From positions 71,431 through 135,430 of the forward strand of contig NZ_JBAMMY010000130.1 in assembly GCF_051233685.1 (NCBI RefSeq): a DNA stretch of 64,000 bases. Direction: 5' to 3'. This document shows, piece after piece, positions 36,101 to 45,978 of the stretch (its first letter is position 1; every line of letters begins with the position of its first letter). A program made the position numbers and the translations under genes. The stretch comes from RPRI01 sp051233685 (GTDB taxonomy: Bacteria > Desulfobacterota > Desulfobacteria > Desulfobacterales > RPRI01). The notes below the pieces were generated by a model. It was not told the origin of the DNA, made no database searches, and saw nothing but the letters and a program-made list of their open reading frames with translations.

Positions 36101-36925
36101 TTGGATTTGTTGGTTTTTACAGACTTAGACGGAACACTGCTCAATCATAAAGACTATTCTTACGAGGCGGCTCATCCTGCGCTGGAAAAGATTCGCAGCC
36201 GGCAGATACCACTGATCTTTACCAGCAGTAAAACACGTCCGGAAATCGAGGCGCTGCAAAGCTACATGCAGATTCGTGAGCCGTTTATTGCTGAAAATGG
36301 AGCGGCTGTTTTTTTCCCGGACAATTATTTGAACTTTAAAATTGACGCCGGTATTAGACGTTTTCCTTACACTGTTGTTCAACTGGGATCTGAGTATAGC
36401 GAAATCAGGCAGTTTATGCGCTCCATAAAGGATCGATTCAATTTAAAAGGGTTTGGCGATTTAAGTGTTGAGGAAATCGCACTTCTGACAGGGTTAACCC
36501 CTGAGCAGGCTTTAATGGCCAGGCAGCGGGAATTTACCGAACCATTTCTTATAGAAGATGAATCAATGATTGAAGAGTTGGTTCCGATCGCAGCATCACA
36601 GGGATTAAAGATAACTTCCGGCGGTCGGTTTTTCCATCTTATCAGTAATCGGCAAGACAAAGGTTTCGCCGTCCGAATATGTAAAGAGATATTTTCACGA
36701 AACATCGGCGGGAAAACAGTCACGGTAGGATTGGGTGACAGCGCTAACGACATCACGATGCTTGAGAGTGTTGATATTCCCATTCTTCTCCCGCGCATCG
36801 ACGGTTCATTTGAAGAAATTGATATTCATAACCTTATTAAAGCCGATAAGCCGGGGAGCAGAGGATGGAATGACGCTATACTGAATGTATTAAAAAACCT
36901 GAATGAAAGGAGTATAGACAGATGA
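36101..36925 (+). CDS. Mannosyl/glucosyl-3-phosphoglycerate phosphatase (HAD, MPGP family)
   Basis: A 274-residue HAD phosphatase. The nucleophile motif is FTDLDGTLL with Asp8 and Asp10; the Mg-binding motif is GLGDSANDITML; SSKTRPEIEAL is the characteristic early segment of the MPGP subfamily. The TTG start is supported by GGAGG nine bases upstream (36087-36091). It would remove phosphate from a glycosyl-3-phosphoglycerate to give the free solute. Two glycosyltransferase genes follow directly, one of them glucosyl-3-phosphoglycerate synthase, so the substrate is probably glucosyl- or mannosylglucosyl-3-phosphoglycerate. The 214-bp divergent gap upstream likely holds the operon promoter. Confidence 0.85.
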   Translation: MDLLVFTDLDGTLLNHKDYSYEAAHPALEKIRSRQIPLIFTSSKTRPEIEALQSYMQIREPFIAENGAAVFFPDNYLNFKIDAGIRRFPYTVVQLGSEYSEIRQFMRSIKDRFNLKGFGDLSVEEIALLTGLTPEQALMARQREFTEPFLIEDESMIEELVPIAASQGLKITSGGRFFHLISNRQDKGFAVRICKEIFSRNIGGKTVTVGLGDSANDITMLESVDIPILLPRIDGSFEEIDIHNLIKADKPGSRGWNDAILNVLKNLNERSIDR

Positions 36926-38172
36926 ATGCTTCACGGTTTTCATCCGCATTAAGGGAGCACGCAAGAGAAACAATAGAAAGTCTTGGTAGCGTCGATATCG
37001 TCGTGGGTGTGCCATGTTATCAAAGCGCCGCATTCCTGACGCATGTACTTAAAACGATTGCCAAAGGTATCGAAATGCACTACCCCGATTCAAAATCGCT
37101 TATTATGGTTTCGGACGGCGGGTCCACAGATGATACACGTGAAATTGCCCGGCGAACGGAGATCAACTCCTTCAACATAGAAAAGCTTGTCACCATATAC
37201 CGCGGTCTTCCCGGAAAAGGTTCCGGGCTAAGAGCTGTATTTGAAGCAGCTAATTTTCTGAAAGCCAAAGCAATTGCGGTATTTGATTCTGACCTGAAAT
37301 CAATCAATCCTTCATGGATCAAAAGCATGTTGCAACCGGTTTTCCAGGGATATGATTTCGTAACTCCTCACTACCGTCGCTACAAATTGGACGGAACGAT
37401 CACCAACACCATAGCCTACAACCTGACCAGAGCCTTATTCGGTCTGAAAATCCGCCAGCCCATAGGCGGTGATTTCGGAATATCGCCTTCTCTGGCCAAG
37501 CATTATCTGGATCAGGATGTATGGGAAACGGATGTGGCAAAGTTCGGAATCGATATCTACATGACAACAACGGCAATTATCAATGGATATAAAATCTGCC
37601 AGAGCAGGCTTGGTCCTAAGATTCACGGCCATAAGGATCCGGCAGGGGATCTCGGGCCCATGTTTCGCCAGGTAGTAGGTACAATCTTTACATTAATGGA
37701 TACATATGAATCATTCTGGAAAGAAGTAAAAGAATCACATGAGGTTCCCATCCTGGGGGAAGTAGTTTTGGAGGAACCGCCTTCTTTCGAAATCGACAGG
37801 GAAAGCCTGGTTGAATATTTCCGGCTGGGATTCGGAAACTTTGAAAGCATCTGGCGAAATATTCTGGAAGAGCGGGATTTGGAAGTCTATAAAACATTGG
37901 TTAAAAGCAATGGGAATGATGATTTTCGTTTGCCGATAGAATCCTGGGTGCGGACAGTGTACCGCTATGCTGCCGCCTATCAGGTAACTCCCCGGCAGAG
38001 GATGAAGATATTTGACACGATGATACCTCTGTATTATGCGCGTGTGGCTTCCATGATAAACGAACTGCAGGAGAAGAACCAGAAAGAATGCGAGAAGCAC
38101 TTCGATGAAGATGCCATCGTTTTTGAAAAGATGAAAGGGTATCTCCTCAATATCTGGAAGAAAGGTGCTTAA
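36922..38172 (+). CDS. GT2-like glycosyltransferase, possible mannosylglucosyl-3-phosphoglycerate synthase
   Basis: A 416-residue cytoplasmic glycosyltransferase. It begins with a nucleotide-binding strand (IVVGVPCYQS), then SDGGSTDDT, the metal-binding DSD in AVFDSDLKS, and IGGDFGIS in the acceptor region. The long C-terminal helical part is unusual for simple GT2 enzymes. It overlaps the phosphatase stop (ATGA) and precedes glucosyl-3-phosphoglycerate synthase. This trio matches the known Petrotoga route to mannosylglucosylglycerate (synthase GpgS, second transferase MggA, phosphatase MggB). The second-sugar role is inferred from this context. Confidence 0.68.
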   Translation: MNASRFSSALREHARETIESLGSVDIVVGVPCYQSAAFLTHVLKTIAKGIEMHYPDSKSLIMVSDGGSTDDTREIARRTEINSFNIEKLVTIYRGLPGKGSGLRAVFEAANFLKAKAIAVFDSDLKSINPSWIKSMLQPVFQGYDFVTPHYRRYKLDGTITNTIAYNLTRALFGLKIRQPIGGDFGISPSLAKHYLDQDVWETDVAKFGIDIYMTTTAIINGYKICQSRLGPKIHGHKDPAGDLGPMFRQVVGTIFTLMDTYESFWKEVKESHEVPILGEVVLEEPPSFEIDRESLVEYFRLGFGNFESIWRNILEERDLEVYKTLVKSNGNDDFRLPIESWVRTVYRYAAAYQVTPRQRMKIFDTMIPLYYARVASMINELQEKNQKECEKHFDEDAIVFEKMKGYLLNIWKKGA

Positions 38173-38173
38173 T

Positions 38174-39388
38174 ATGGCGGATTTCTGGCAACATGGCGCA
38201 ATTACTGTTTTGCAGCGGTTAAGAGACCGGCCTCTTGAAGATATTGAAACTGAAATCATGAAGATCGCAAAACGAAAAAATATAGTTCTTTTGCTGCCCG
38301 CTCTTTATTCGGAATTCGAGTCTGAGGCTATTTTCGGGATCATTAAAGAGCTAAAAAAAGTGAACTACCTGCATATGGTAGTCCTTTCGCTTGATTGTGC
38401 GGATGCTGTTCAGTTCCGGCAGGCCAGCGCATTCATGTCCACCCTGCCTTTTGAGGTCAGGATTATCTGGCACGACGGCCCTGGAATGCAGGCGCTTTAT
38501 CAGGAACTGAGAAATGCTGATTTTCGACTCGATAACCCCGGTAAGGGGCAGTCTGTCTGGATGACGCTGGGCTATATTCTTTCTGAACGCGATGTGGATG
38601 CAATTGCCACTCACGACTGTGATATCGTTAATTACAGCAGGGAGATGCTTGCCCGCCTGATTTACCCTGTAATCCACCCCGGCACTGACTTTGAATTCAG
38701 CAAGGGGTATTATGCCAGGGTTACCGACAGACTATACGGCAGAGTCACGCGACTTTTTTACACGCCATTGATCCATACGCTTGAGCATATTTTAGGGAAA
38801 ACCCCATTTCTTTATTATCTGGACAATTTTCGATATGCTCTGTCCGGAGAGTTTGCAATGATCGCCAGCCTTGCCATGGGTATCAGAATCTCTCCTACAT
38901 GGGGACTCGAAGTTTCATTGCTGAGTGAGATATACCAGCGAGCTTCGGTAAACCGAATCTGCCAGGTGGAAATTGCCGATTACTACGAACACAAACATCA
39001 GATACTGAAAAAAAACCGCCCTGCTGAAGGACTGATCCGCATGGCAAGCGACATAGCCAAAGCCCTGTTCCGTGTTCTTTCCCAGGATGGAGTTGTACTA
39101 AGCACCGCTTTTTTCCGAACTTTGCTCACTTCCTATATTCAGGAGGCTCGGATATCGATTGAAAAGTATCATGCCTTATCGTTAATCAACGGTCTCATCT
39201 ATGACCGGCACACCGAAATCGAAGCGGTTGAAGCTTTTGTAGATTCATTGCGCTGCGCGATACGTGAATTTGTTGATGACCCTGTTGGTATTCCGATGCT
39301 GCCTGCCTGGGCAAGGGTTTCAGCGGCTATACCAGATTTTCAGGACAGGCTCAAAGAATGCGTTGAGCGCGACAATACTTTTGATTAA
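38174..39388 (+). CDS. gpgS: Glucosyl-3-phosphoglycerate synthase (GT81)
   Basis: The ATG at 38174 with AAAGG upstream gives 404 residues; a GTG three codons earlier is the alternative. Family features are IVLLLPALYSEF at the start, the DXD-like HDCDIV, and the long diagnostic blocks KGYYARVTDRLYGRVTRLF and FRYALSGEFAM. It moves glucose from a nucleotide sugar to 3-phosphoglycerate, the first step to glucosylglycerate, a compatible solute made under salt stress or nitrogen limitation. It overlaps or abuts its neighbours as an operon. Confidence 0.9.
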   Translation: MADFWQHGAITVLQRLRDRPLEDIETEIMKIAKRKNIVLLLPALYSEFESEAIFGIIKELKKVNYLHMVVLSLDCADAVQFRQASAFMSTLPFEVRIIWHDGPGMQALYQELRNADFRLDNPGKGQSVWMTLGYILSERDVDAIATHDCDIVNYSREMLARLIYPVIHPGTDFEFSKGYYARVTDRLYGRVTRLFYTPLIHTLEHILGKTPFLYYLDNFRYALSGEFAMIASLAMGIRISPTWGLEVSLLSEIYQRASVNRICQVEIADYYEHKHQILKKNRPAEGLIRMASDIAKALFRVLSQDGVVLSTAFFRTLLTSYIQEARISIEKYHALSLINGLIYDRHTEIEAVEAFVDSLRCAIREFVDDPVGIPMLPAWARVSAAIPDFQDRLKECVERDNTFD

Positions 39389-39411
39389 GCAAGCCACAGA
39401 ATCATAGCATT

Positions 39412-40419
39412 ATGAATAAGACAACCAATGAGATGCGATACAATCCGGTTATCGGCGAATGGGTGATTTATGCCACCTCCCGGCGGACGAGACCTGACGA
39501 GATGAGGTCTCAGACCGGAGTTCATACACCGCCGGTCTTAAGCCATGAGCCATCCTGTCCATTTTGTCCGGGCAATGAACATATGTTGCCTGGAATACTT
39601 CTTGAGGTGACAGACAATTCCAATAACTGGACGGTAAGGGTTGTACCGAACCGCTATCCTGCGCTGACTCCTGAAGGAAACAGCATCGAATCAGATATAG
39701 GGGTTTACCGGGTTATGAGAGGGATCGGAAAACACGAGGTAATCATCGAGTCCCGGTACCATGACCGCCCAATTGGTTTATTATCAATAGAGGAGGCGCA
39801 ATCCCTCATCAAAGTCTATAACCGGCGATATCGCGATCTGGCCGCCGGTCCAGGTATCAGGACTGTATTGATCTTTCGCAACCATGGGGCCACAGCCGGA
39901 ACGTCCCTTGCTCATCCGCACTCTCAGATTATCGCCGCAGGGTTTGTTCCGCGGTTAATTATGGATCGTAAAAGGCAAGCCCTTTCTTACTTCAATACTT
40001 CAGGCCGATGCCTGTTTTGCAGGCTTATAGACGATGAAATTCAAGATAGCAGGCGCATACTTTTTGCGAACGACCATTTTATCGGCTTTGTACCTTATGC
40101 AGCCGAAACTCCCTATGAGGTATGGGTTGTGCCTAAGACTCACCGGGGCAATTTCGGAGATATTTCGGAAAATGAAAAGGCCGGTTTGGCTGAAAGTCTT
40201 CAATCGGTCATTGCATGCCTTCGTTTTAAGCTAAATGATCCGGACTACAACTTCGTCATCCACTCTATCCCTTTTGCTGAAGTGCTGGAGGCACAAGCAT
40301 TGCACTGGTATGTCCATATCCAGCCGCGCCTGACCACCCCAGCCGGTTTTGAAATGGGATCCGGTATCCGTATAAACCCGTCGCTTCCTGAAGATGATGC
40401 CGCCTTTCTAAACGGATAG
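39412..40419 (+). CDS. Galactose-1-phosphate uridylyltransferase family (GalT-like)
   Basis: A 335-residue protein of the HIT superfamily. Zinc ligand pair Cys49/Cys52 (SCPFC), the catalytic HPH motif His168-Pro-His170 (LAHPHSQI) and the C-terminal HWYVHIQPRL are all present. GalT swaps UMP between hexose-1-phosphates; close relatives use ADP-glucose or other nucleotide sugars. Following gpgS by 23 bases, it may feed nucleotide sugar to the two transferases rather than serve galactose catabolism, since no galK or galE is nearby. Confidence 0.85.
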   Translation: MNKTTNEMRYNPVIGEWVIYATSRRTRPDEMRSQTGVHTPPVLSHEPSCPFCPGNEHMLPGILLEVTDNSNNWTVRVVPNRYPALTPEGNSIESDIGVYRVMRGIGKHEVIIESRYHDRPIGLLSIEEAQSLIKVYNRRYRDLAAGPGIRTVLIFRNHGATAGTSLAHPHSQIIAAGFVPRLIMDRKRQALSYFNTSGRCLFCRLIDDEIQDSRRILFANDHFIGFVPYAAETPYEVWVVPKTHRGNFGDISENEKAGLAESLQSVIACLRFKLNDPDYNFVIHSIPFAEVLEAQALHWYVHIQPRLTTPAGFEMGSGIRINPSLPEDDAAFLNG

Positions 40420-40568
40420 ACCATTGTTGCATTTTATATTAGAATACAGGCGTCAGAATACAGAAGACAGAAGAAAAAAAATACCATGGTTACTCTGTCT
40501 CCTGTCTCCTCATGCTTCGTTGTGCCTGCCCCGGGCATATGGGTTGGTTTGAGATCGCCGGGTTTCTT

Positions 40569-41417
40569 TCAAACGTTTGCAGTAGATTCCTGAAATTTTT
40601 TCAAAAGCGATTCTATCATCGCTTCAGCTTGTTTGATTTCTTCATCCGTTTGAAAAGATGAGCCAAGCTCCTTTAAAATTGTATCAAACCTGGAAGTAAA
40701 AGAGGAGGATCTTGTTTTGGAATAATCGTTATCCTTTTTTGCATAAAGTTTATCTTTGAAAAAATAATTTGCCGGCGTATCAGAAGCCGGCCTGAAAGGC
40801 CAGGATGCCTTCAGGTTTATAAATTCTCTTACTACACCGGCAAAGTCCGGGTTGAGTCTTATATTTTCTTCATCAATTTTTCTTTGAATGCGTTTTTCGG
40901 CTTCTGTAAGAAAGGCATTTATGAGAACAGATTCTGTTATGAGAAGTCCGTAAGAATACCAGTCCTGCGATGCATCACGGATTAACCTTTTAAAATTATC
41001 AGAAACATTTGTGTACGATGGACAAAAATAAATATTGCAGGTCATGCTTCCATAGTAACCAAGCCCCCTGTAATCAACGTTTTTGTTTCCCTCTGCCGCC
41101 GGGTGCAACAGGCATCCGACGCGCTTTCCGTTTTTTCCGATAAAGCCGATATAAGGGCAGTGATAAAATTCAGGATACGGCCTTGTTTTGGTTTGTGCCG
41201 CCAGTATATTTTCCCCAAATTCAACAATAGCATCAATTTCGCGCGCTATGTTTAAAAATGTATCCGTTCTGTCCGAAAGCATTTGGTTTAATTTTTCGCG
41301 GGACAAATCAGCAACATTATATAAGCCACAGCATGCACCGCAGGACACATTATCATTTACCTGACAAAGATAAACACCGCCCGGTGCTGTTTTATCCATA
41401 TCTTCAAGCGTAAGCAT
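40569..41417 (-). CDS. Conserved Cys-rich protein of unknown function (282 aa)
   Basis: The start at 41417 is chosen because AGGAG lies just upstream; a start at 41438 would add seven residues. The N-terminus has CQVNDNVSCGACCGLYN, a CXXCC cluster like Fe-S or zinc-binding YkgJ-type proteins, and further cysteines in FYHCPYIGF, VGCLLHP and TCNIYFCPSY. The C-terminal third is helical and charged. I do not recognise a function; metal binding is a reasonable inference. It stands alone. The gap of 149 bp to GalT holds short CAGAAGACAG/CTGTCTCC repeats. Confidence 0.65.
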   Translation of the reverse strand: MLTLEDMDKTAPGGVYLCQVNDNVSCGACCGLYNVADLSREKLNQMLSDRTDTFLNIAREIDAIVEFGENILAAQTKTRPYPEFYHCPYIGFIGKNGKRVGCLLHPAAEGNKNVDYRGLGYYGSMTCNIYFCPSYTNVSDNFKRLIRDASQDWYSYGLLITESVLINAFLTEAEKRIQRKIDEENIRLNPDFAGVVREFINLKASWPFRPASDTPANYFFKDKLYAKKDNDYSKTRSSSFTSRFDTILKELGSSFQTDEEIKQAEAMIESLLKKFQESTANV

Positions 41418-41667
41418 CCTGCTCCTTTTGGCATACATTCAATAATAAATATGTGTTATTCGATATAATTTGCAGATAGATAAATCATGGACTATCTCAG
41501 ATTGCTTCATTCCGGAATCAATACGGCTAAATGTTTGCCGGCAAGAAAGCTTCCCGACGTTATTACATTAATTTTTAGATAAATTTCAACACCTGTATTA
41601 TTTTTTTGTTTATTCACCGAGCATAAATATTCAAATGCGTTTACAATGATTTTGGTTTATTCACCTA

Positions 41668-41696
41668 TTGACACGCCGATTTCAAAGTGTTAAATG
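41668..41696 (+). promoter_or_regulatory. Promoter of tRNA-Pro
   Basis: TTGACA (41668-41673), a 16-base spacer and TTAAAT (41690-41695) lie 13 bases before the tRNA, the spacing expected for a stable-RNA promoter. The remaining 41439-41667 shows no gene. Confidence 0.6.
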
Positions 41697-41708
41697 AGTA
41701 ACCCTTGT

Positions 41709-41785
<77 letters not shown>

Positions 41786-41798
41786 GAAAGAAAATTAT

Positions 41799-41829
41799 GG
41801 GTTACGGTTTTTCCGTAGCCCTTTTTTTT
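41799..41829 (+). terminator. Rho-independent terminator after tRNA-Pro
   Basis: GGGTTACGG and CCGTAGCCC form a 9-bp stem (one G-T pair) followed directly by seven or more T residues, 13 bases after the tRNA end. Confidence 0.85.
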
Positions 41830-42000
41830 ATGGGTTTTTTTAATAGCTATAATCCTGCTTATGATATCCGTTGGTTATAAAGATTAATATATTATAACTC
41901 CCCTTTGATCTTGACAATTTGCTTCAAGCCGGGATATTCAAACCCAATGAAACACCGTTGTTTCTATTCTCAATTTTCATTTCTTATCGGAGGCATTTCT

Positions 42001-43050
42001 ATGGCCGGAAATGGTCAATTTTATATTCCTGATTGGCAATATTACGGTAGAATATTGGTGGGGGATTACTCTGCTGAGCTTAAGGAAAAAGTAGCTGGAT
42101 ATATTATGTCTTTTAAGGCATTTGAAGATTCCGGTGCTCCGGTAATACCATACATTGCTGCATGGAACGAAAATGATAAAATTATCTGGTATGAATTTGC
42201 AGGATCAGAATTTATTAAACTGCTTAAATGTGATTTAAATGAAATAGCAGAGGTTTTCCGCAACCGTATAATAGACAGAAGGGTCTATAAATATCTTGAT
42301 TATAATAGGGAAATTAAAGAGGAAATCATATCAGGGGATGAATTGCTGGTTTGTCAGATCGGTTTAAGGGAAGAAAGTAAGCGGTCCGGTATTGTTGAGG
42401 CTGTATATAAGGTTGCCCTGAATGATAATAATATTATCTGGCTCAAAGACCGGGCTAATATAGAAACATATTCAAAAGATAACACCTGCATTTCCATTGG
42501 ATGTCTTACTGATGTAACAAAGGAGATGGAGCAAAAAGATTTGCTTGAAAAGATCGGCTACATTGATGAGCTGACAAAACTTCCGAACAGAAAAATACTC
42601 CAAAGAATATTTGAAATCAATATTGGTCAGGTAAACAGAAACCATCTGAATGATTTTATCTTTTTAATGATTGATATAGACCGTTTTAAATCGGTTAATG
42701 ATACTTATGGGCATCAGGCGGGCGACTATGTTCTCAGCAATATATCCGAAGTGATTACATCCGTAAAACGAATCGAAGATGAAATCGGCAGGTATGGAGG
42801 TGAGGAATTTTATGCTATTTCTCATGGAAGTATCCATAATGGCCGGGAGTTTGCTGAACGATTGCGAAAAAAAGTTGAAAAAACCGATTTTGTATATAAT
42901 GGCCGGCGTATCAATATAACTATATCCATCGGAGTTGCGTCAGCCGGAGAGCTGGAAAAAGTAGATGCCCGCAATCTTATTGAGCTGGCTGATAAAAGAC
43001 TTTATATGGCAAAGCAAAGTGGTCGTAACCGGATTGTTTGGCAGGGATGA
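42001..43050 (+). CDS. Diguanylate cyclase with active GGEEF and I-site
   Basis: The ATG at 42001 has GGAGG seven bases upstream and gives 349 residues; an upstream TTG at 41905 is rejected. The N-terminal ~170 residues look like a PAS-type sensory region (mixed alpha/beta, no membrane helix). The C-terminal GGDEF domain has ELTKLPNRK at its start, the active motif GGEEF at residues 266-270, and an inhibitory RXXD site (RIED) exactly five residues before it. It would make cyclic di-GMP from GTP, with product inhibition. The two-component pair downstream may share its transcript (11-bp gap). Confidence 0.88.
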   Translation: MAGNGQFYIPDWQYYGRILVGDYSAELKEKVAGYIMSFKAFEDSGAPVIPYIAAWNENDKIIWYEFAGSEFIKLLKCDLNEIAEVFRNRIIDRRVYKYLDYNREIKEEIISGDELLVCQIGLREESKRSGIVEAVYKVALNDNNIIWLKDRANIETYSKDNTCISIGCLTDVTKEMEQKDLLEKIGYIDELTKLPNRKILQRIFEINIGQVNRNHLNDFIFLMIDIDRFKSVNDTYGHQAGDYVLSNISEVITSVKRIEDEIGRYGGEEFYAISHGSIHNGREFAERLRKKVEKTDFVYNGRRINITISIGVASAGELEKVDARNLIELADKRLYMAKQSGRNRIVWQG

Positions 43051-43060
43051 ATAAAAATCA

Positions 43061-44545
43061 ATGAAGAACAGATTCAGCCTTCGCATCAGAATATATATGA
43101 TTTTAACTGCCCTTGTTATATTAACACTCATGGGCGGTTTTGTTATGCTCTGGTATACTTTCAGAATAGAAAGCGTTATGTCGCATTTGATCGAAAAGGA
43201 TGTGGCAGCTTTAGAGAAAGCTGAATCGCTTGAAATGGCCATTATCAATCAGAAAGGACTTGTGACTTACTATTTTCTTGATAAGGATCCGAACTGGCTG
43301 AAACAACTGGGAGAATACAGGCAAATATTCAAAGAAAAGCTTGAAGAGGCAAAACTGTTATCGGGAAATGAGCCCCAGAAAAAAATTATAGCCAATATAG
43401 ATCATGAGTATGACCTTTATGTTAAATCAAAAGATCGTGTTATAGCTTTCTATCAGGCAGGTGAACCTGTTGCCGGGGAAAAACTTCACAAGGAAGTACG
43501 CAAGCGGTTTTTTAAAATTATCGAGCTTTGTGATGATTATAAAAACATTCACAGAAACAGGGTTGTACGTGCAAAAGAGATAAGCCATAACGAAGCTGTA
43601 CAATTAAGATTTTTTGCAATAACCGCTCTTCTTCTGATTACCGTTCTTATTATATCAATAGGCTTTATTTTGATTAACAGCATCTTAAGGCCTATATACA
43701 GCTTGGCGATAGAGGCAGGCCGGCAGGCAAATCTCGGCAGTTCCCAGGATGAGATTGCAGTTCTTGCCAAAAATGTAAGAGAGTTGATAAATGATTTTGA
43801 TCATACACACATTGAGCTTGAAAAAAGCCGGGAGCATCTTCTGCAGACAGAAAAGATGGCACTTGTAGGACAACTTGCCGCCGGTATGGCGCACAGCATC
43901 AGGAATCCCTTTACATCTGTTAAGATGCGTCTGTTTTCGCTTGAGAGGTCTCAAAACCTTACGGAAACCCAGCACGATGATATTAATGTGATTTCTGATG
44001 AGATACGTCACATGGATACCATTGTTCAGAATTTTCTTGAATTTTCAAGACCACCCAGGCTTAAGATGCAAAAAATCAGCCCATCGCATATTGTAGATCT
44101 TGCTATGCAATTGCTTGAACATCGTATTAAATCATATGATGTTACGGTAAAAGTGGTCAGAGAAAAATCTCTTTCTGAAATAAACGGAGATCCCGAACAG
44201 CTAAAGGAAGTAATTGTCAACCTTATTGTAAATGCATGTGAGGCCATGGTTAGAGGAGGTCTGATAACTATTTATGAAAGTGAATTTTTTGATCCTTCTA
44301 TCGGTAAAGCCGCGGTTTTGAAAATAAGTGATGATGGCCCCGGAATTCCGGAAGCTATTATTGGCAAGGTAATGGAACCTTTTTTTACAACCAAGGAAGA
44401 GGGGACAGGACTTGGGTTAAGTATCGCTTCCCGTATTATCAAAGAGCATTCAGGCCGTATTGATATTGAATCAAAAGAAAGGGAAGGCACGACATTCAAA
44501 ATAACTCTTCCAATCAAAGATAGAAATAAAGGTAAAAGGTTTTGA
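43061..44545 (+). CDS. NtrB-type membrane sensor histidine kinase
   Basis: A 494-residue kinase. Two membrane helices (about residues 10-30 and 185-210) flank a periplasmic helical sensor region. A HAMP-like linker follows (ILRPIYSLA). The phospho-acceptor is His278 in AAGMAHSIRNP, and the ATPase domain has VNLIVNACEAM, DDGPGIP and GTGLGLSIA. It would sense an envelope or external signal and phosphorylate the NtrC-like regulator encoded next, whose TTG start overlaps this stop. The signal is unknown. Confidence 0.9.
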   Translation: MKNRFSLRIRIYMILTALVILTLMGGFVMLWYTFRIESVMSHLIEKDVAALEKAESLEMAIINQKGLVTYYFLDKDPNWLKQLGEYRQIFKEKLEEAKLLSGNEPQKKIIANIDHEYDLYVKSKDRVIAFYQAGEPVAGEKLHKEVRKRFFKIIELCDDYKNIHRNRVVRAKEISHNEAVQLRFFAITALLLITVLIISIGFILINSILRPIYSLAIEAGRQANLGSSQDEIAVLAKNVRELINDFDHTHIELEKSREHLLQTEKMALVGQLAAGMAHSIRNPFTSVKMRLFSLERSQNLTETQHDDINVISDEIRHMDTIVQNFLEFSRPPRLKMQKISPSHIVDLAMQLLEHRIKSYDVTVKVVREKSLSEINGDPEQLKEVIVNLIVNACEAMVRGGLITIYESEFFDPSIGKAAVLKISDDGPGIPEAIIGKVMEPFFTTKEEGTGLGLSIASRIIKEHSGRIDIESKEREGTTFKITLPIKDRNKGKRF

Positions 44546-45978
44546 ACTCCATTCTAATTATAGACGATGATGATCAGCTCAGAAACAGCTTCGTAAAACT
44601 TCTTACCGAAGAAGGATATAATGTTGATCAGGCTGCATCAGGCGAAGCCGGTGTAAATATAGTTAAAAATAAAGCGCCGGATATTGTAATTCTTGATATG
44701 CGTCTGCCTGGCATGAACGGATTTGAAACATTTCGGGCTATACATGAAGTCGAACCCAGACTTCCGGTAATAATTATGACGGCTTTCGGAACAACGGATA
44801 CTGCTATCGAAGCAACAAAGCTGGGGGCATTTGACTATATACTCAAACCATTTGATATACCGGCAATGTTATCACTTATCAAACAGGCCTTAAGTGCAAG
44901 CCGTTTTATGCGTTCTCCTGTTGATATGGATACAATTCCGGATAAAGCATCAAGAGATGCAATCATAGGCCGCAGTGCCGTGATGCAGGAGGTGTATAAA
45001 GCAATAGGAAGGGTATCGCCGACTGATGCAACCGTTTTAATACGAGGTGAATCCGGGACAGGCAAAGAACTGGTTGTAAGGGCAATATATCAGCACAGCC
45101 TGCGGGCCGATAAACCTTTCCTTGTAATAAACTGTGTGGCAATTCCCGAAACATTGCTTGAAAGTGAACTTTTTGGTTATGAGAAAGGCGCTTTTACCGG
45201 AGCCGCTCATCGAAGAGTCGGAAAGATTGAACAGGCTGACGGCGGAACGATCCTTCTGGATGAAATAGGCGATATGCCATTGAATCTTCAGGCAAAAATG
45301 TTAAGACTTTTGCAGGAAAAAAGTATAGAACGGGTCGGAGGAAGAGAGAATATTGCAACAGATGTTCGTATCATCGCAGCTACAAACCGGGATCTTGAAG
45401 CGGCCATTTCAGAAGGAAGATTCAGGGAAGACCTTTATTATCGTCTCAAGGTTGTAACTATTGAGCTTCCGCCCTTACGTGAAAGAGAAAATGATATACC
45501 CATTTTAACCGACTACTTCCTTTATAAATATTCTGAAGAAAAAGGAATTAAAAACCCTGGGATAAGTGATAAGGCAAAAGCTTTACTTTCCGGTTATTCA
45601 TGGCCCGGAAACATCAGAGAACTTGAAAACACTATACAAAAAGCACTGATATTTAATCGTGGCGCACCTTTATCGCCTGATGATATAGCACAGGTTATAA
45701 ATGAAAAAATACATACAAGTGATTTAAAGAAAGAAAACGTTGATGATGCTTTAAGACAATGGATCAGAAAAGAATTGACAAAAAAAAACAATGCTGAAGA
45801 TCTTTTTGATTCCTGTATGGATGATATGGCTAATGCTGTAATAAGTGAAGCCCTGAATATATGCGATGGGAACCGTTCAAAGGCTGCCAAGCTTCTTGGG
45901 CTTTCACGCCCCACGCTTCATTCAAAAATTGAAAAATATAATATCAGAATGGAAACACTTGTGAAGGAAGATAATTGA
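44542..45978 (+). CDS. NtrC-family sigma-54-dependent response regulator
   Basis: A 478-residue activator. The receiver domain has phospho-acceptor Asp52 (VILDMRLPG). The AAA+ domain has Walker A GESGTGKE near residues 169-176 and the sigma-54 contact motif GAFTGA near 216-221. The C-terminus has a Fis-type helix-turn-helix (KAAKLLGLSRPTLHSKI). It activates sigma-54 promoters; a good match to one lies 220 bp downstream, ahead of the receiver-CheW fusion gene. The TTG start overlaps the kinase stop. Confidence 0.92.
   Translation: MNSILIIDDDDQLRNSFVKLLTEEGYNVDQAASGEAGVNIVKNKAPDIVILDMRLPGMNGFETFRAIHEVEPRLPVIIMTAFGTTDTAIEATKLGAFDYILKPFDIPAMLSLIKQALSASRFMRSPVDMDTIPDKASRDAIIGRSAVMQEVYKAIGRVSPTDATVLIRGESGTGKELVVRAIYQHSLRADKPFLVINCVAIPETLLESELFGYEKGAFTGAAHRRVGKIEQADGGTILLDEIGDMPLNLQAKMLRLLQEKSIERVGGRENIATDVRIIAATNRDLEAAISEGRFREDLYYRLKVVTIELPPLRERENDIPILTDYFLYKYSEEKGIKNPGISDKAKALLSGYSWPGNIRELENTIQKALIFNRGAPLSPDDIAQVINEKIHTSDLKKENVDDALRQWIRKELTKKNNAEDLFDSCMDDMANAVISEALNICDGNRSKAAKLLGLSRPTLHSKIEKYNIRMETLVKEDN

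Noticed and set aside
40440..40530. Terminator or RNA gene between GalT and the Cys-rich gene
   Set aside because: CAGAAGACAG and CTGTCTCC repeats can pair only loosely and no T-run follows; it looks like a short dispersed repeat.
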